From assembly GCF_051400755.1 (NCBI RefSeq), contig NZ_JBLFFL010000002.1, forward strand, positions 682,001-746,000: DNA of 64,000 nucleotides, read 5' to 3'. Position 1 is the stretch's first letter. Every line of letters starts with the position of its first letter. The position numbers and the translations under genes were made by a program. This document shows, piece after piece, positions 1 to 7,922 of the stretch. Source of the stretch: Parapedobacter sp051400755. GTDB taxonomy: Bacteria > Bacteroidota > Bacteroidia > Sphingobacteriales > Sphingobacteriaceae. Below the pieces are notes generated by a model. It searched no databases and had not been told where the DNA came from. It was given only the letters and a program-made list of their open reading frames with translations.

Positions 1-595
1 GCAGACGGCACCTGCTGGCGGATTGGACGAGATGATGGCTACCTTGCAGGTGAACAATGAAAACCTGGTGGAGATCACCAAGAATTTCGGCGAATTGAGT
101 GCCCGCGTGGCACGCGGCGAAGGTACCGTGGGCGCGTTGCTCACGGATTCGATGATGGCGACGAACATGAAGCTGATGATCGCGAACCTCAACCAGACGA
201 CGGCTAATACGGCAAAGGCTTCGCTGGCGCTCAACCAATTGACGACGAAACTCAATCAGGAGGGCACGCTCATCAATGACCTGCTGACCGATACGGTTGT
301 TTATGGCAATTTGCAGTCGGCCGTAGCGCAATTGGAGGGGATCACCCAAACGGCTTCGGCCTTGGTGACCAACCTGAATCAAACGGCCGGCAAATTGGAT
401 GATCAGGACAATGCCGTGGGGGTGTTGCTCAACGACGCCGAAGCGGCTGAAAACATCCGGCAGACGTTGTACAACCTGGAGCAAAGCACGCAGAAGTTGG
501 ATCAGAACATGGAGGCACTACAGCACAATTTTTTGTTCAGGGGATTTTTCCGGAAACAGGAGCGCGAAGCGGCTAAGGAAGCGAAACAGCAATAG
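1..595 (+). CDS. MCE/MlaD-family lipid transport protein, 3' end only
   Basis: The frame is open from base 2 to the TAG at 593-595 (197 codons visible), so the gene starts before the window. The visible part has no catalytic motif. It is a chain of Leu/Asn/Thr-rich amphipathic helices with recurring GTVGALL, GTLINDLL and NAVGVLL units, then NFLFRGFF and a basic tail. In Bacteroidota this is typical of the helical C-terminal half of MlaD-like MCE subunits, which are anchored in the inner membrane and carry phospholipids across the periplasm. Permease and ATPase partners would be expected upstream, outside the window. The last 23 bp overlap the convergent mtaB gene. The assignment rests on the C-terminal half alone. 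Confidence 0.75.
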   Translation, partial: QTAPAGGLDEMMATLQVNNENLVEITKNFGELSARVARGEGTVGALLTDSMMATNMKLMIANLNQTTANTAKASLALNQLTTKLNQEGTLINDLLTDTVVYGNLQSAVAQLEGITQTASALVTNLNQTAGKLDDQDNAVGVLLNDAEAAENIRQTLYNLEQSTQKLDQNMEALQHNFLFRGFFRKQEREAAKEAKQQ

Positions 596-1892
596 GTTCC
601 GTTATTTCGACGTCTCCGCTGTCAGCGATCTCCAAGAATTTGACAGGGGCTAATTCATTCACCAGTAATGGGTCATAGGGTGTGCGTACTTTGACGTAGT
701 TGCGGCTGAAACCGTGCATGTAGCCATCCTTGATATCGCCCTCGAACAGCACTTCTGCTTCTTTTCCCAATTGGGTTTGGTAAAATGCGCGGCGCTTTTT
801 TTCGGACAGGATGTGCAGCATTTTGCTGCGTTCGCTACGTTGCGCACCGGGGATAGCACCCTCCATCTGCGCAGCGATGGTGTTTTCCCGCTCGGAATAG
901 GTAAACACATGGAGGTAGGAGATATCCAGTGCCTGGAGAAACTGGTAGGTATCCAGGAAGTCTTCCCGTGTTTCGCCCGGAAACCCAACGATGACGTCGA
1001 CACCAATGCAGCAGTCGGGCATCAGCTCCTTGATCTTCGCCACGCGGCTGGCATACAGCTCTCGCCGGTAACGCCTGCGCATAAGCTTCAATATGTTATT
1101 CGAGCCGGATTGCAGGGGGATGTGGAAGTGGGGGACGAAGCGTTTGGATTGCGCCACATATTCGATGATCTCATCGCTGAGCAGGTTGGGCTCGATGGAT
1201 GATATGCGGAAGCGGTCTATCCCTTCCACCGCATCCAATGCGTTAATGAGGTCGAAGAAACGGTCTTCGCGCTCGCCGTTGCGGAGGCCGAAGTCGCCGA
1301 TATTGACGCCGGTAAGCACGATTTCCTTGACACCGGAGGCAGCGATTTCTTCCGCTTGCTGCACGATATTGGCGATGGTTCCGCTACGGCTGGCACCCCG
1401 TGCCAGCGGAATCGTGCAAAACGTGCATGAATAATCGCATCCATCCTGTACCTTGAGAAAGGTTCGCGTGCGGTCGCCTATGGAAAACGCGGGGACGAAC
1501 TGGTTGGTTTCTGCAATCGGCGCATTGCGCACGACCGCCTTGGGTTGCTTGGTTAAATCGTCGAGATGCTGCACGATATTGAACTTCTCGGCGGCTCCCA
1601 GCACCATGTCTACCCCCGGTATTTCGGTGATCTCGCGCGGTTTCAGTTGGGCATAGCAGCCCACCACCACGATATAAGCGCTTGGCGAATGGCGGAGCGC
1701 CTCCTTCACCACCTTGCGGCACTTCCGGTCGGCATGCTCGGTGACCGAACAGGTATTGATCACGTAGATGTCTGCTGTGCTATTGAAAGGAGCGGTCTCG
1801 TATCCGGCCTGTTGGAAAATACGGCCAATGGAGGATGTTTCTGAGAAATTCAGTTTACACCCTAACGTATAAAAAGCGACTTTTCTGCCCAT
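573..1892 (-). CDS. mtaB: tRNA t6A37 methylthiotransferase MtaB
   Basis: Radical-SAM enzyme that adds a methylthio group to N6-threonylcarbamoyladenosine at position 37 of ANN-decoding tRNAs. The 439-residue product starts GRKVAFYTLGCKLN, the MTTase N-terminal domain with its cluster-binding Cys. It has the radical-SAM triad CDYSCTFC at about residue 148 and a C-terminal TRAM-like part (EVLFEGDIKDG). The TLGCKLN signature and the length fit MtaB better than MiaB or RimO. I chose ATG 1892: an upstream in-frame TTG at 1904 lies inside a TACCTTTG promoter box and cannot be the start. The 3' end overlaps the MCE gene by 23 bp. Confidence 0.92.
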   Translation of the reverse strand: MGRKVAFYTLGCKLNFSETSSIGRIFQQAGYETAPFNSTADIYVINTCSVTEHADRKCRKVVKEALRHSPSAYIVVVGCYAQLKPREITEIPGVDMVLGAAEKFNIVQHLDDLTKQPKAVVRNAPIAETNQFVPAFSIGDRTRTFLKVQDGCDYSCTFCTIPLARGASRSGTIANIVQQAEEIAASGVKEIVLTGVNIGDFGLRNGEREDRFFDLINALDAVEGIDRFRISSIEPNLLSDEIIEYVAQSKRFVPHFHIPLQSGSNNILKLMRRRYRRELYASRVAKIKELMPDCCIGVDVIVGFPGETREDFLDTYQFLQALDISYLHVFTYSERENTIAAQMEGAIPGAQRSERSKMLHILSEKKRRAFYQTQLGKEAEVLFEGDIKDGYMHGFSRNYVKVRTPYDPLLVNELAPVKFLEIADSGDVEITEPIAVSLP

Positions 1893-1901
1893 TTCGAGGG
1901 G

Positions 1902-1909
1902 CAAAGGTA
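1902..1909 (-). promoter_or_regulatory. Candidate -7 box TACCTTTG of mtaB
   Basis: Exact match to the Bacteroidota TAnnTTTG element on the minus strand. Only nine bases separate it from the mtaB ATG at 1892. No TTTG is seen at the -33 distance. Confidence 0.5.
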
Positions 1910-2031
1910 AGGAAAAACAGTGAATAATCTAGTGCTTTGCTGGTGATTCAGGCGGTTGCAGAGACAACCTAGGAATTGGGAGCAACGCGAACCGATTCCA
2001 GTTGTCGAGCAATCGCCTGAATCAATGCCAT

Positions 2032-2055
2032 AAAAAACTCGGCTTGAGCGCCGAG
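2032..2055 (-). terminator. Intrinsic terminator after tRNA-Val
   Basis: Read on the minus strand, a six-pair hairpin (CTCGGC / GCCGAG, six-base loop) is followed directly by a run of T. It lies just downstream of the minus-strand tRNA. Confidence 0.7.
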
Positions 2056-2062
2056 GACCTTG

Positions 2063-2137
2063 TGGGAAATACAGGGCTCGAACCTGTGACCCCTACCTTG
2101 TCGAGGTAGTGCTCTGAACCAACTGAGCTAATTTCCC
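2063..2137 (-). tRNA. tRNA-Val (anticodon GAC), with C at position 33
   Basis: A full cloverleaf reads on the minus strand: acceptor GGGAAAT/ATTTCCC, D-arm stem GCTC/GAGC, anticodon stem CTACC/GGTAG, T-arm ACAGG/CCTGT with TTCGAGC loop, discriminator A. The 3' CCA is not encoded. The anticodon loop is TCGACAA, so bases 34-36 are GAC (valine, codons GUC/GUU). Position 33, almost always U in tRNAs, is C here. The gene has its own promoter and terminator, so it looks expressed rather than decayed. Confidence 0.9.
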
Positions 2138-2149
2138 TGAAATACTCCG

Positions 2150-2180
2150 CAAAAATAGTTTTTTTTACCGATGATGCAAA
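2150..2180 (-). promoter_or_regulatory. Promoter of tRNA-Val (TTTG-N19-TATTTTTG)
   Basis: On the minus strand TTTG at 2180-2177 is followed 19 bases later by TATTTTTG at 2157-2150, matching the Bacteroidota primary sigma consensus. The tRNA begins 12 bases further on. Confidence 0.7.
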
Positions 2181-2208
2181 TCGTTTTTTATGACAATATC
2201 CCTCTCCC

Positions 2209-5200
2209 TCATTTAAAATTCCTTCCCTTATGGAAGACCCCTGTGGTCATATCCTCATCGTTGGCGGTCGCCAGCCCGTGCAGTAATCCAGTGAGATCGA
2301 AGCAGCGGCTGACCATCACGTGGATCACTTCACCTTCTACCTGTAAGGTGCCCTCTACCATAAGCAGCTTCGAGCGCAGGATCTCCTTCCGGTACCGGTC
2401 AAACAGGTTGCTCCACACCACCAAGTTGGCAAATCCGGTTTCGTCCTCAATGGTGATGAACAAGACCCCTTTTGCAGTGCCCGGCCGTTGCCGTACGGTC
2501 ACCATCCCACAGACCTTTACGGGCATGCCATTTTTCATGGAGACCAGCTGCCCCGTCGGCACGGCGTGCAGCAGGTCCAGCTTTTCGCGCACCAGGCTGA
2601 CAGGATGTGCCTTGAGGGAGAGGGCAGTGGTTGCATAGTCCTGCACGACATGCTCCCCCGGTGTCATCAGGGGCAGTCTCATCTGCGGCTCCACAGCGCT
2701 TTCGGACGGCTGTCCGTCAAACAGCGCGATGGGACGATCATGCAGGGCGGCGACTTCCCACAGGGCCTGCCGCCGGTCGAGGCCCAGGGAGCGGAAGGCA
2801 TCGGCATCGGCCAGCCGTTCAAGTGTCGCCTGTTGTACGCCTGCCCGGCATAGCGCGGGGATATCAGCATATGCCGACGACCGCCCGGCCACCAAAGCCT
2901 GTATATCTTCCTCGCGTATGCCCTTGACCTGGCGGAAACCCAAGCGCAGTGCCTGATACTTGCCCGCCATTTCTTCCAGCGTGTTGTCCCAGTGGGAATG
3001 GTTGATGTCAACGGGTAGTACAGTGACCCCATGCTTGCGGGCATCGATGACGATCTGTGCGGGCTGATAGAATCCCATGGGCTGACTGTTGAGCAGGGCC
3101 GCAGCAAAGATATCAGGATGAAAACATTTCAGCCAGCAGGAGATGTATACCAGCAGGGCGAAAGAAGCGGCATGGCTTTCGGGGAATCCATAACTGCCAA
3201 ATCCTTTCAGTTGGTTGAATACCCGCTGGGCAAATTCAGCGGTATAGCCTTTGGCCACCATGCCGCTCACCATTTTTTCCTGAAAACGGGCTACCTCTCC
3301 CTTGGCTTTGAAGGTAGCCATGCTGCGGCGCAGCTCATCGGCCTCGGCGGGGGAGAAGCCCGCCGCCACGATGGCGATTTCCATGGCCTGCTCCTGAAAC
3401 AAGGGCACACCCAATGTCCGCTCCAAGATGCCCTTGATTTCTTCCGAAGGGTAATCCACGCGTTCCTCGTCGTTGCGGCGGCGCAGGTAGGGATGCACCA
3501 TATCCCCCTGTATCGGTCCGGGCCGCACAATAGCCACCTCGATCACGAGGTCGTAAAAGTCCTTCGGCCGCAGGCGCGGCAGCATAGACATCTGCGCCCG
3601 GCTCTCGATCTGGAACACGCCCAACGTATCGGCATGGCTCACCATCTCGTATACCGCTGGCAGATCCTGGGGAATATTGGCCAGTGTGAGGTCCAGGTTT
3701 TTATGTTGTTTTGCCAGGTCAAAGGCCTTGCGGATGCAGGTGAGCATGCCCAACCCCAGCACGTCTACCTTGAGGAATCCCAAGGCTTCCAGGTCATCCT
3801 TATTCCACTCCAGGCAGGTACGGTCTTGCATACGGGCCTTGAGGATGGGGCACAGCTCGCGCAGCTGCCCTTGGGTAATGACGAAACCGCCCGTATGCTG
3901 GCCCAACTGGCGGGGAAAGCCCACCAGCTGGGCGGTGAGCTCCAGCACCTTCCGCAATTGCGGATCGTTGGGATTGAATCCCTGCTCGGCCAGCCGCTTT
4001 TCGTCGATCCCATCGTCCCAGAAGCCACCGATGGCTTTGGATAGACGGCCTACAGCATCCAGTGACAGCCCCATGGCCTTCCCCACATCGCGGATGGCAC
4101 CCTTCTGCCGTTCCTGCGTCACGGTAGCGACGATGGCCGCACGGTCGCGGGTGTACTTTCCATATATGTATTGGATGACTTCCTCCCGCCGTTCATGCTC
4201 AAAGTCAACATCGATGTCGGGCGGCTCGTCACGCGCATCAGACATGAAGCGGGCAAAGAGCAGCTTGACTTTCGTGGGATTGACGGAGGTGATGCCCAGG
4301 CAGTAGCAGACCACCGAGTTGGCCGCCGAGCCGCGCCCTTGGCACAGGATATGCCGCTCACGCGCGAAGCGTACATAGTCGTATACGGTGAGGAAATAGG
4401 AGGCATAATTTTTCCGTTCGATGAAGGCCAATTCTTGGGTAATGGTTTCTTTGATGGCATCCGGTATGGTGCCATTGAACCGCTCATTGGCCCCTTCCCA
4501 AGTACGGAAAACCAGCTCCTCCTGCGGTGTCCGGTCGTCGCTGGTCAGCTCTTCGGGATACACATATTGCAGGCTATCCAATGAAAACTGGCAAGCTTCG
4601 GCAATCTCCGCCGTATAGCGGATGGCATCGGGATACGGGCGGAAGAGGCGCTGCATTTCTTCGATGGGTTTCAGGTACCGTTCGGCATGCTGATGGAGCC
4701 TGAACCCGGCATGGTGGATGGTGCATTTTTCGCGGATGCAGGTGAGCACATCCTGCAATTCGCGCCTGTCCGGTGCATGGTAATGCACATCATTGGTCGC
4801 CACCATGGGCATATCCAGCCGCTCCGCCAATTGGAAAAGACGAAATAATTTTTTACTGTCATCGCCCACATAAGAACGGGTTGCCCCCAGATACAGCGCA
4901 TGGCCGAACGCCTCACGGTATTCGCCCACCTGTAGCTGGAAAGCCGGATCCAATTCAAACGTGGTAGTCAGCGCTGGCGGGGGCACCACGATGAACTTCA
5001 TGTCCTTGCTTTTGGAATATACCTCTTCTTTCTTGAGGTAGCACGCTCCCTTTTCTGCGACGAGGTTGCCTGTCGTCAGCAGGGAAGAAAGGCGGCCATA
5101 GGCTTCCCTGTCGGTGGGGTAAGCCAGCAAACTCGGACCATCCTGTAGGTCCAGGCGGCAAGCGGGGATCAGGCGTATGCCATGTTTTTTGGCGGCGATA

Positions 5201-5352
5201 TGTGCACGTACGATGCCTGCAACGCTATTGCGGTCGGTGACCGCGATCGCCGGGTAGGCGAGGGCCGCTGCCCGCTCCATTAGCTCCTCGGGGTGGGAGG
5301 CTCCGCGGAGGAAACTGAAATTCGTGGTGACCTGCAATTCGGAATAGCTCAT
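2209..5352 (-). CDS. dnaE2: Error-prone DNA polymerase III alpha subunit DnaE2
   Basis: C-family polymerase used for translesion synthesis together with ImuA and ImuB. The 1047-residue product has an N-terminal PHP domain (NFSFLRGASHPEEL; VTDRNSVAG), the palm with catalytic acids in PDIDVDFE at about residue 383, and a C-terminal OB-fold region. It lacks the long C-terminal extension of the replicative DnaE. I start at ATG 5352 (MSYSELQ), four bases after the imuB stop. ATG 5373 (MDFLLN) is possible and would overlap imuB. It is the last gene of the imuA-imuB-dnaE2 operon, so it should be induced with them under DNA damage. Confidence 0.93.
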   Translation of the reverse strand: MSYSELQVTTNFSFLRGASHPEELMERAAALAYPAIAVTDRNSVAGIVRAHIAAKKHGIRLIPACRLDLQDGPSLLAYPTDREAYGRLSSLLTTGNLVAEKGACYLKKEEVYSKSKDMKFIVVPPPALTTTFELDPAFQLQVGEYREAFGHALYLGATRSYVGDDSKKLFRLFQLAERLDMPMVATNDVHYHAPDRRELQDVLTCIREKCTIHHAGFRLHQHAERYLKPIEEMQRLFRPYPDAIRYTAEIAEACQFSLDSLQYVYPEELTSDDRTPQEELVFRTWEGANERFNGTIPDAIKETITQELAFIERKNYASYFLTVYDYVRFARERHILCQGRGSAANSVVCYCLGITSVNPTKVKLLFARFMSDARDEPPDIDVDFEHERREEVIQYIYGKYTRDRAAIVATVTQERQKGAIRDVGKAMGLSLDAVGRLSKAIGGFWDDGIDEKRLAEQGFNPNDPQLRKVLELTAQLVGFPRQLGQHTGGFVITQGQLRELCPILKARMQDRTCLEWNKDDLEALGFLKVDVLGLGMLTCIRKAFDLAKQHKNLDLTLANIPQDLPAVYEMVSHADTLGVFQIESRAQMSMLPRLRPKDFYDLVIEVAIVRPGPIQGDMVHPYLRRRNDEERVDYPSEEIKGILERTLGVPLFQEQAMEIAIVAAGFSPAEADELRRSMATFKAKGEVARFQEKMVSGMVAKGYTAEFAQRVFNQLKGFGSYGFPESHAASFALLVYISCWLKCFHPDIFAAALLNSQPMGFYQPAQIVIDARKHGVTVLPVDINHSHWDNTLEEMAGKYQALRLGFRQVKGIREEDIQALVAGRSSAYADIPALCRAGVQQATLERLADADAFRSLGLDRRQALWEVAALHDRPIALFDGQPSESAVEPQMRLPLMTPGEHVVQDYATTALSLKAHPVSLVREKLDLLHAVPTGQLVSMKNGMPVKVCGMVTVRQRPGTAKGVLFITIEDETGFANLVVWSNLFDRYRKEILRSKLLMVEGTLQVEGEVIHVMVSRCFDLTGLLHGLATANDEDMTTGVFHKGRNFK

Positions 5353-5356
5353 CGCA

Positions 5357-6862
5357 TTAAGCAAAAAATCCATGGATAAACCAGCGCTGGGGACTGCCCT
5401 CCTGGTAATGCCCCGAGCGGAACAGCCAATAGCGCCGGCCTTGTTCATCCTCTACATGGTAATAATCGCGGTGCTCGCCCTCATCCATCCACCATTCGCG
5501 TGCTATCCGCTCCGGGCCATCCGCTTTTTTGACGTGATGCACGGTACTCTTGTAGCGGAATGTCATGGGCGGATAGTCCGGTATGGGTGCCGATACTTCG
5601 ATAGGCTCCGGTTTGGTTAGCAAACGGATGGGGCGCGGCTTGTCGTGGCGCCACCCGATAGCGGGTTTTTCCCCGATGGCGGATGCCCGTTTGAAGGACC
5701 GCTCGGGCCAATGGTGTTCATCGGGCAGGTAGCGGCTCACCGTGCAGGTGTCGACCTTTCCCCTCAGCCTGTCCAGCAATTCAGCTAGGGCCGTGTCCTC
5801 CAGTCCGGGGGCATTATTCCACAGCGATTCCTGCACGGAATTGGTATCGGCCACCTTCGTGGCCTGCAAGACAAACAGCTCGATGCCCAGCGCGGGCTCG
5901 ATCTGCGGTATTTTAAGTTCGAAGAGCCTGCGGATATGGCGGACACTGGCGGTAGCCTGGCTGGTACCGATGGTTACCTGTGCTGTTTTGCCATCGATGC
6001 GATATCCCGTCAATACCGCTTCCCGCACCCCCACACCTTCCTTGGAGAGTCGTTTGCACAGCGCCTCCAGCAGCTGCTGGAGGGCTATTTCAATGCCCGT
6101 AGCCGTCCGTATGGGGTCCAGACAAGGCAGCCGCTCCTCGTAAGGCATTACGGGCTGCAAGGGGTGGAGGTATTCATCTTCCTGTCCGGCCGCTTGCCGG
6201 AGCTTCAGCAGCAACCCCTCCCCAAACCGCCTCCGCAGGACCGAGGGGGGCATCCCTATGAAGCTGCCGATGGTGCGGAGCCCCAGTTTATGCAGCCGCT
6301 GCACAGTATCGGGCGGCAGGCGTAGCGCGGCAGGGGGTAGGGGTAGCAACGCATGGAGCTGGGCGCTGCTTTCCAGGATGGGGTCAGCCTTGCCATACCG
6401 GGCCATGGCCCAGGCAGCGCCGATGGTGTCGGCGATGGCGGCCCGTATGGTGTACCCCTTGCTGTTGAGCCGTTCGACCATTTCGCGGAAGTATGCCTGT
6501 TCGCCTCCCCATAGGTGGGCACAGCCGCTGATATCGAGGATAAGTCCGTCGGATCCAGCGATGGATACGGTGGGCGTATAGCGTATGCACCATAGGCCGA
6601 ACGCCTTCAGCAGCTTTCCGGCCAACGCCGGTTTATGGTCAAATACCTGTAAGCCGGTAATGAACGCCTTGGCATCGGCCACCACCATTCCCTCGGCGAT
6701 TCCCTGTGCCTCCGCGATGGGGTTTGCCGCCGTGACGACCATGCGCCCATGCTGGGGAGCGGCGAAGACAAAGGGCCACTCCCGCAAGGCGGGGTGCCGG
6801 AGCGTCATCCAGTCCGTCGTCAGGTGGGGGAACCATATCGTCATATAGCGCTTGTTCATCAT
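5357..6862 (-). CDS. imuB: ImuB, Y-family polymerase-like mutasome adaptor
   Basis: A 501-residue DinB/UmuC-fold protein. The position of the first catalytic acids in active Y-family polymerases (DxD) reads TIWFPHL here, and the usual SIDE motif reads SIAGSDG, so the metal-binding acids are missing. That is the hallmark of ImuB, which does not polymerise but links DnaE2 to the beta clamp and ImuA. The helix-hairpin-helix part (LHKLGLRTIGSF) and little-finger region follow, then a C-terminal tail of about 120 residues. ATG 6862 lies three bases after the imuA stop; ATG 6844 (MTIWFP) is an alternative. Confidence 0.92.
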   Translation of the reverse strand: MMNKRYMTIWFPHLTTDWMTLRHPALREWPFVFAAPQHGRMVVTAANPIAEAQGIAEGMVVADAKAFITGLQVFDHKPALAGKLLKAFGLWCIRYTPTVSIAGSDGLILDISGCAHLWGGEQAYFREMVERLNSKGYTIRAAIADTIGAAWAMARYGKADPILESSAQLHALLPLPPAALRLPPDTVQRLHKLGLRTIGSFIGMPPSVLRRRFGEGLLLKLRQAAGQEDEYLHPLQPVMPYEERLPCLDPIRTATGIEIALQQLLEALCKRLSKEGVGVREAVLTGYRIDGKTAQVTIGTSQATASVRHIRRLFELKIPQIEPALGIELFVLQATKVADTNSVQESLWNNAPGLEDTALAELLDRLRGKVDTCTVSRYLPDEHHWPERSFKRASAIGEKPAIGWRHDKPRPIRLLTKPEPIEVSAPIPDYPPMTFRYKSTVHHVKKADGPERIAREWWMDEGEHRDYYHVEDEQGRRYWLFRSGHYQEGSPQRWFIHGFFA

Positions 6863-6865
6863 GAT

Positions 6866-7612
6866 TCACGAGCCTGTTTGGCGATTTTGTTCGGGCAATG
6901 CGATGGCTGGGGGTGCGGAGACCACCGGTGTAAACCGCCCGCCAGACCATTCCATTCTCCAGGTTCCCGGATTGCCGTTGCGTACAGTTAGCAGCTGCAC
7001 TTCCCATTTGGGGAATCCCACGCCGGGCAGGCCCGGCTCCAGCTCACTGGGCAGGGGCTGGATGCGCCAACGGGCGGCGCAGGCCGTGGCGCCCACCTTG
7101 CGGGGATTGCTGCGGAGCACGAAGCCGGTGACCTGGGTTTTTTCTACCGCCAATTGGAGGCGCCGGGACTGGACGAAATCCATTTCACGCAATTCGGCAA
7201 CGACAGCGGCCAGTCCGGTACATTTCAGTGCTTCTTCCAGGGCCCAGCGGATGTCATTTTCCCGCCTCATGGTGATGAAAATGATTCGGTCGGGCGCTAC
7301 TCCGAAAGTGTTAATCGCCGGAGGAAAGAGGGTAGTGGAGGGGCTGATCCACAGGCAAATCCCACCCGCGCGCATCAGTGTGGACAATAGACCGCCCACG
7401 AAGCCGCTGGAAGCCGCGGTTTGCTCGGGAGAAGCCATGATGAATTCATGGACACGCCCGATGGGGAAGACCCCGTTGGGGAAGGCTTCTTCTACGGGTC
7501 CCAAGCCAACGCGATCCCCAGGACTTGCTGACGCCCGATAGCCCTGCCAACGCAAAATACGCTTTTGCAATTGGCTGATGATTTCGCTTTTTTTGTTGGA
7601 TAGGGCAGCCAT
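6866..7612 (-). CDS. imuA: ImuA, RecA-like mutasome protein
   Basis: First gene of the mutasome operon. It encodes a RecA/SulA-related protein of 248 residues that works with ImuB and DnaE2 in damage-induced mutagenesis. Visible features are an N-terminal coiled helix (SEIISQLQKRILRWQG), a strand-loop region ending HEFI, and core strands GGICLWIS and RIIFITM. The Walker A consensus is degenerate, as is common for ImuA. I chose ATG 7612 (MAALSNKK). The longer in-frame starts at 7630 (ATG) and 7636 (TTG) sit beside or inside the TAACTTTG promoter box. The three genes are nearly contiguous, which implies co-translation. Confidence 0.85.
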   Translation of the reverse strand: MAALSNKKSEIISQLQKRILRWQGYRASASPGDRVGLGPVEEAFPNGVFPIGRVHEFIMASPEQTAASSGFVGGLLSTLMRAGGICLWISPSTTLFPPAINTFGVAPDRIIFITMRRENDIRWALEEALKCTGLAAVVAELREMDFVQSRRLQLAVEKTQVTGFVLRSNPRKVGATACAARWRIQPLPSELEPGLPGVGFPKWEVQLLTVRNGNPGTWRMEWSGGRFTPVVSAPPAIALPEQNRQTGS

Positions 7613-7633
7613 CTGATCGCTATATTCCATAAA

Positions 7634-7641
7634 CAAAGTTA
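7634..7641 (-). promoter_or_regulatory. -7 box TAACTTTG of the imuA operon
   Basis: Exact TAnnTTTG match on the minus strand, 21 bases before the chosen imuA ATG. An in-frame TTG inside it is why longer gene models look possible. Confidence 0.6.
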
Positions 7642-7642
7642 C

Positions 7643-7659
7643 TACTAATATTTTTAGTA
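7643..7659. promoter_or_regulatory. Inverted repeat TACTAA-N5-TTAGTA, candidate imu operator
   Basis: A perfect 6-bp inverted repeat with a five-base centre lies immediately upstream of the imuA -7 box, in the spacer where a repressor would block RNA polymerase. No repressor gene is nearby. The function is inferred from position and symmetry. Confidence 0.5.
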
Positions 7660-7724
7660 TACATGGTTTTTTGAAAAATAATGAGATGACTATAAAATTT
7701 AACTTTTCTTAACACATCAGGGGT

Positions 7725-7754
7725 TTTGGGTAAGCATTTATCGTGTTATCTTTG
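7725..7754 (+). promoter_or_regulatory. Promoter TTTG-N18-TATCTTTG of a candidate small RNA
   Basis: TTTG at 7725-7728 and TATCTTTG at 7747-7754 are 18 bases apart, close to the Bacteroidota consensus. Transcription would start near 7758 and meet a strong terminator at 7804-7837. Confidence 0.65.
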
Positions 7755-7757
7755 CAG

Positions 7758-7838
7758 CGTAAGATTTGTCTTTTCATAATTTAGGTTTATAATTGGTTAG
7801 TTTAAAAGCCCTGATTCTCCCCGTTTCAGGGCTTTTTA
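7758..7838 (+). ncRNA. Candidate small RNA (about 80 nt) or attenuated leader
   Basis: A good promoter is followed after about 80 nt by a perfect 11-bp hairpin and a T run, with no ATG-initiated ORF between. A second terminator-bearing intergenic segment at 31044-31113 shares a GGTTATAA...TTAAAG stretch just before its own CCTGA/TCAGG hairpin. It could be a free sRNA or an attenuator for the hydrolase gene downstream. That gene has its own -7 box at 7910, which favours the sRNA reading. No known RNA family was recognised. Confidence 0.45.
7804..7837 (+). terminator. Strong intrinsic terminator
   Basis: AAAAGCCCTGA at 7804-7814 pairs perfectly with TCAGGGCTTTT at 7826-7836, and the T run forms the 3' arm and tail. 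Confidence 0.8.
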
Positions 7839-7909
7839 TTTCTTTTTCTTAGGAGAATAGTCACCATGTTAAAGGATGTTAAAGAACTATGTGCCAACCA
7901 TCCTTTACG

Positions 7910-7917
7910 TAATTTTG
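7910..7917 (+). promoter_or_regulatory. -7 box TAATTTTG before the alpha/beta hydrolase
   Basis: Exact TAnnTTTG element ending five bases before the ATG at 7923, implying a leaderless or nearly leaderless mRNA. Confidence 0.5.
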
Positions 7918-7922
7918 CGACC

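Noticed and set aside
2171..2638. 155-codon plus-strand ORF at the end of dnaE2
   Set aside because: It overlaps dnaE2 in antisense and has no recognisable features.
3031..4044. 337-codon plus-strand ORF
   Set aside because: Antisense shadow of dnaE2; His/Gln-rich composition and no motif.
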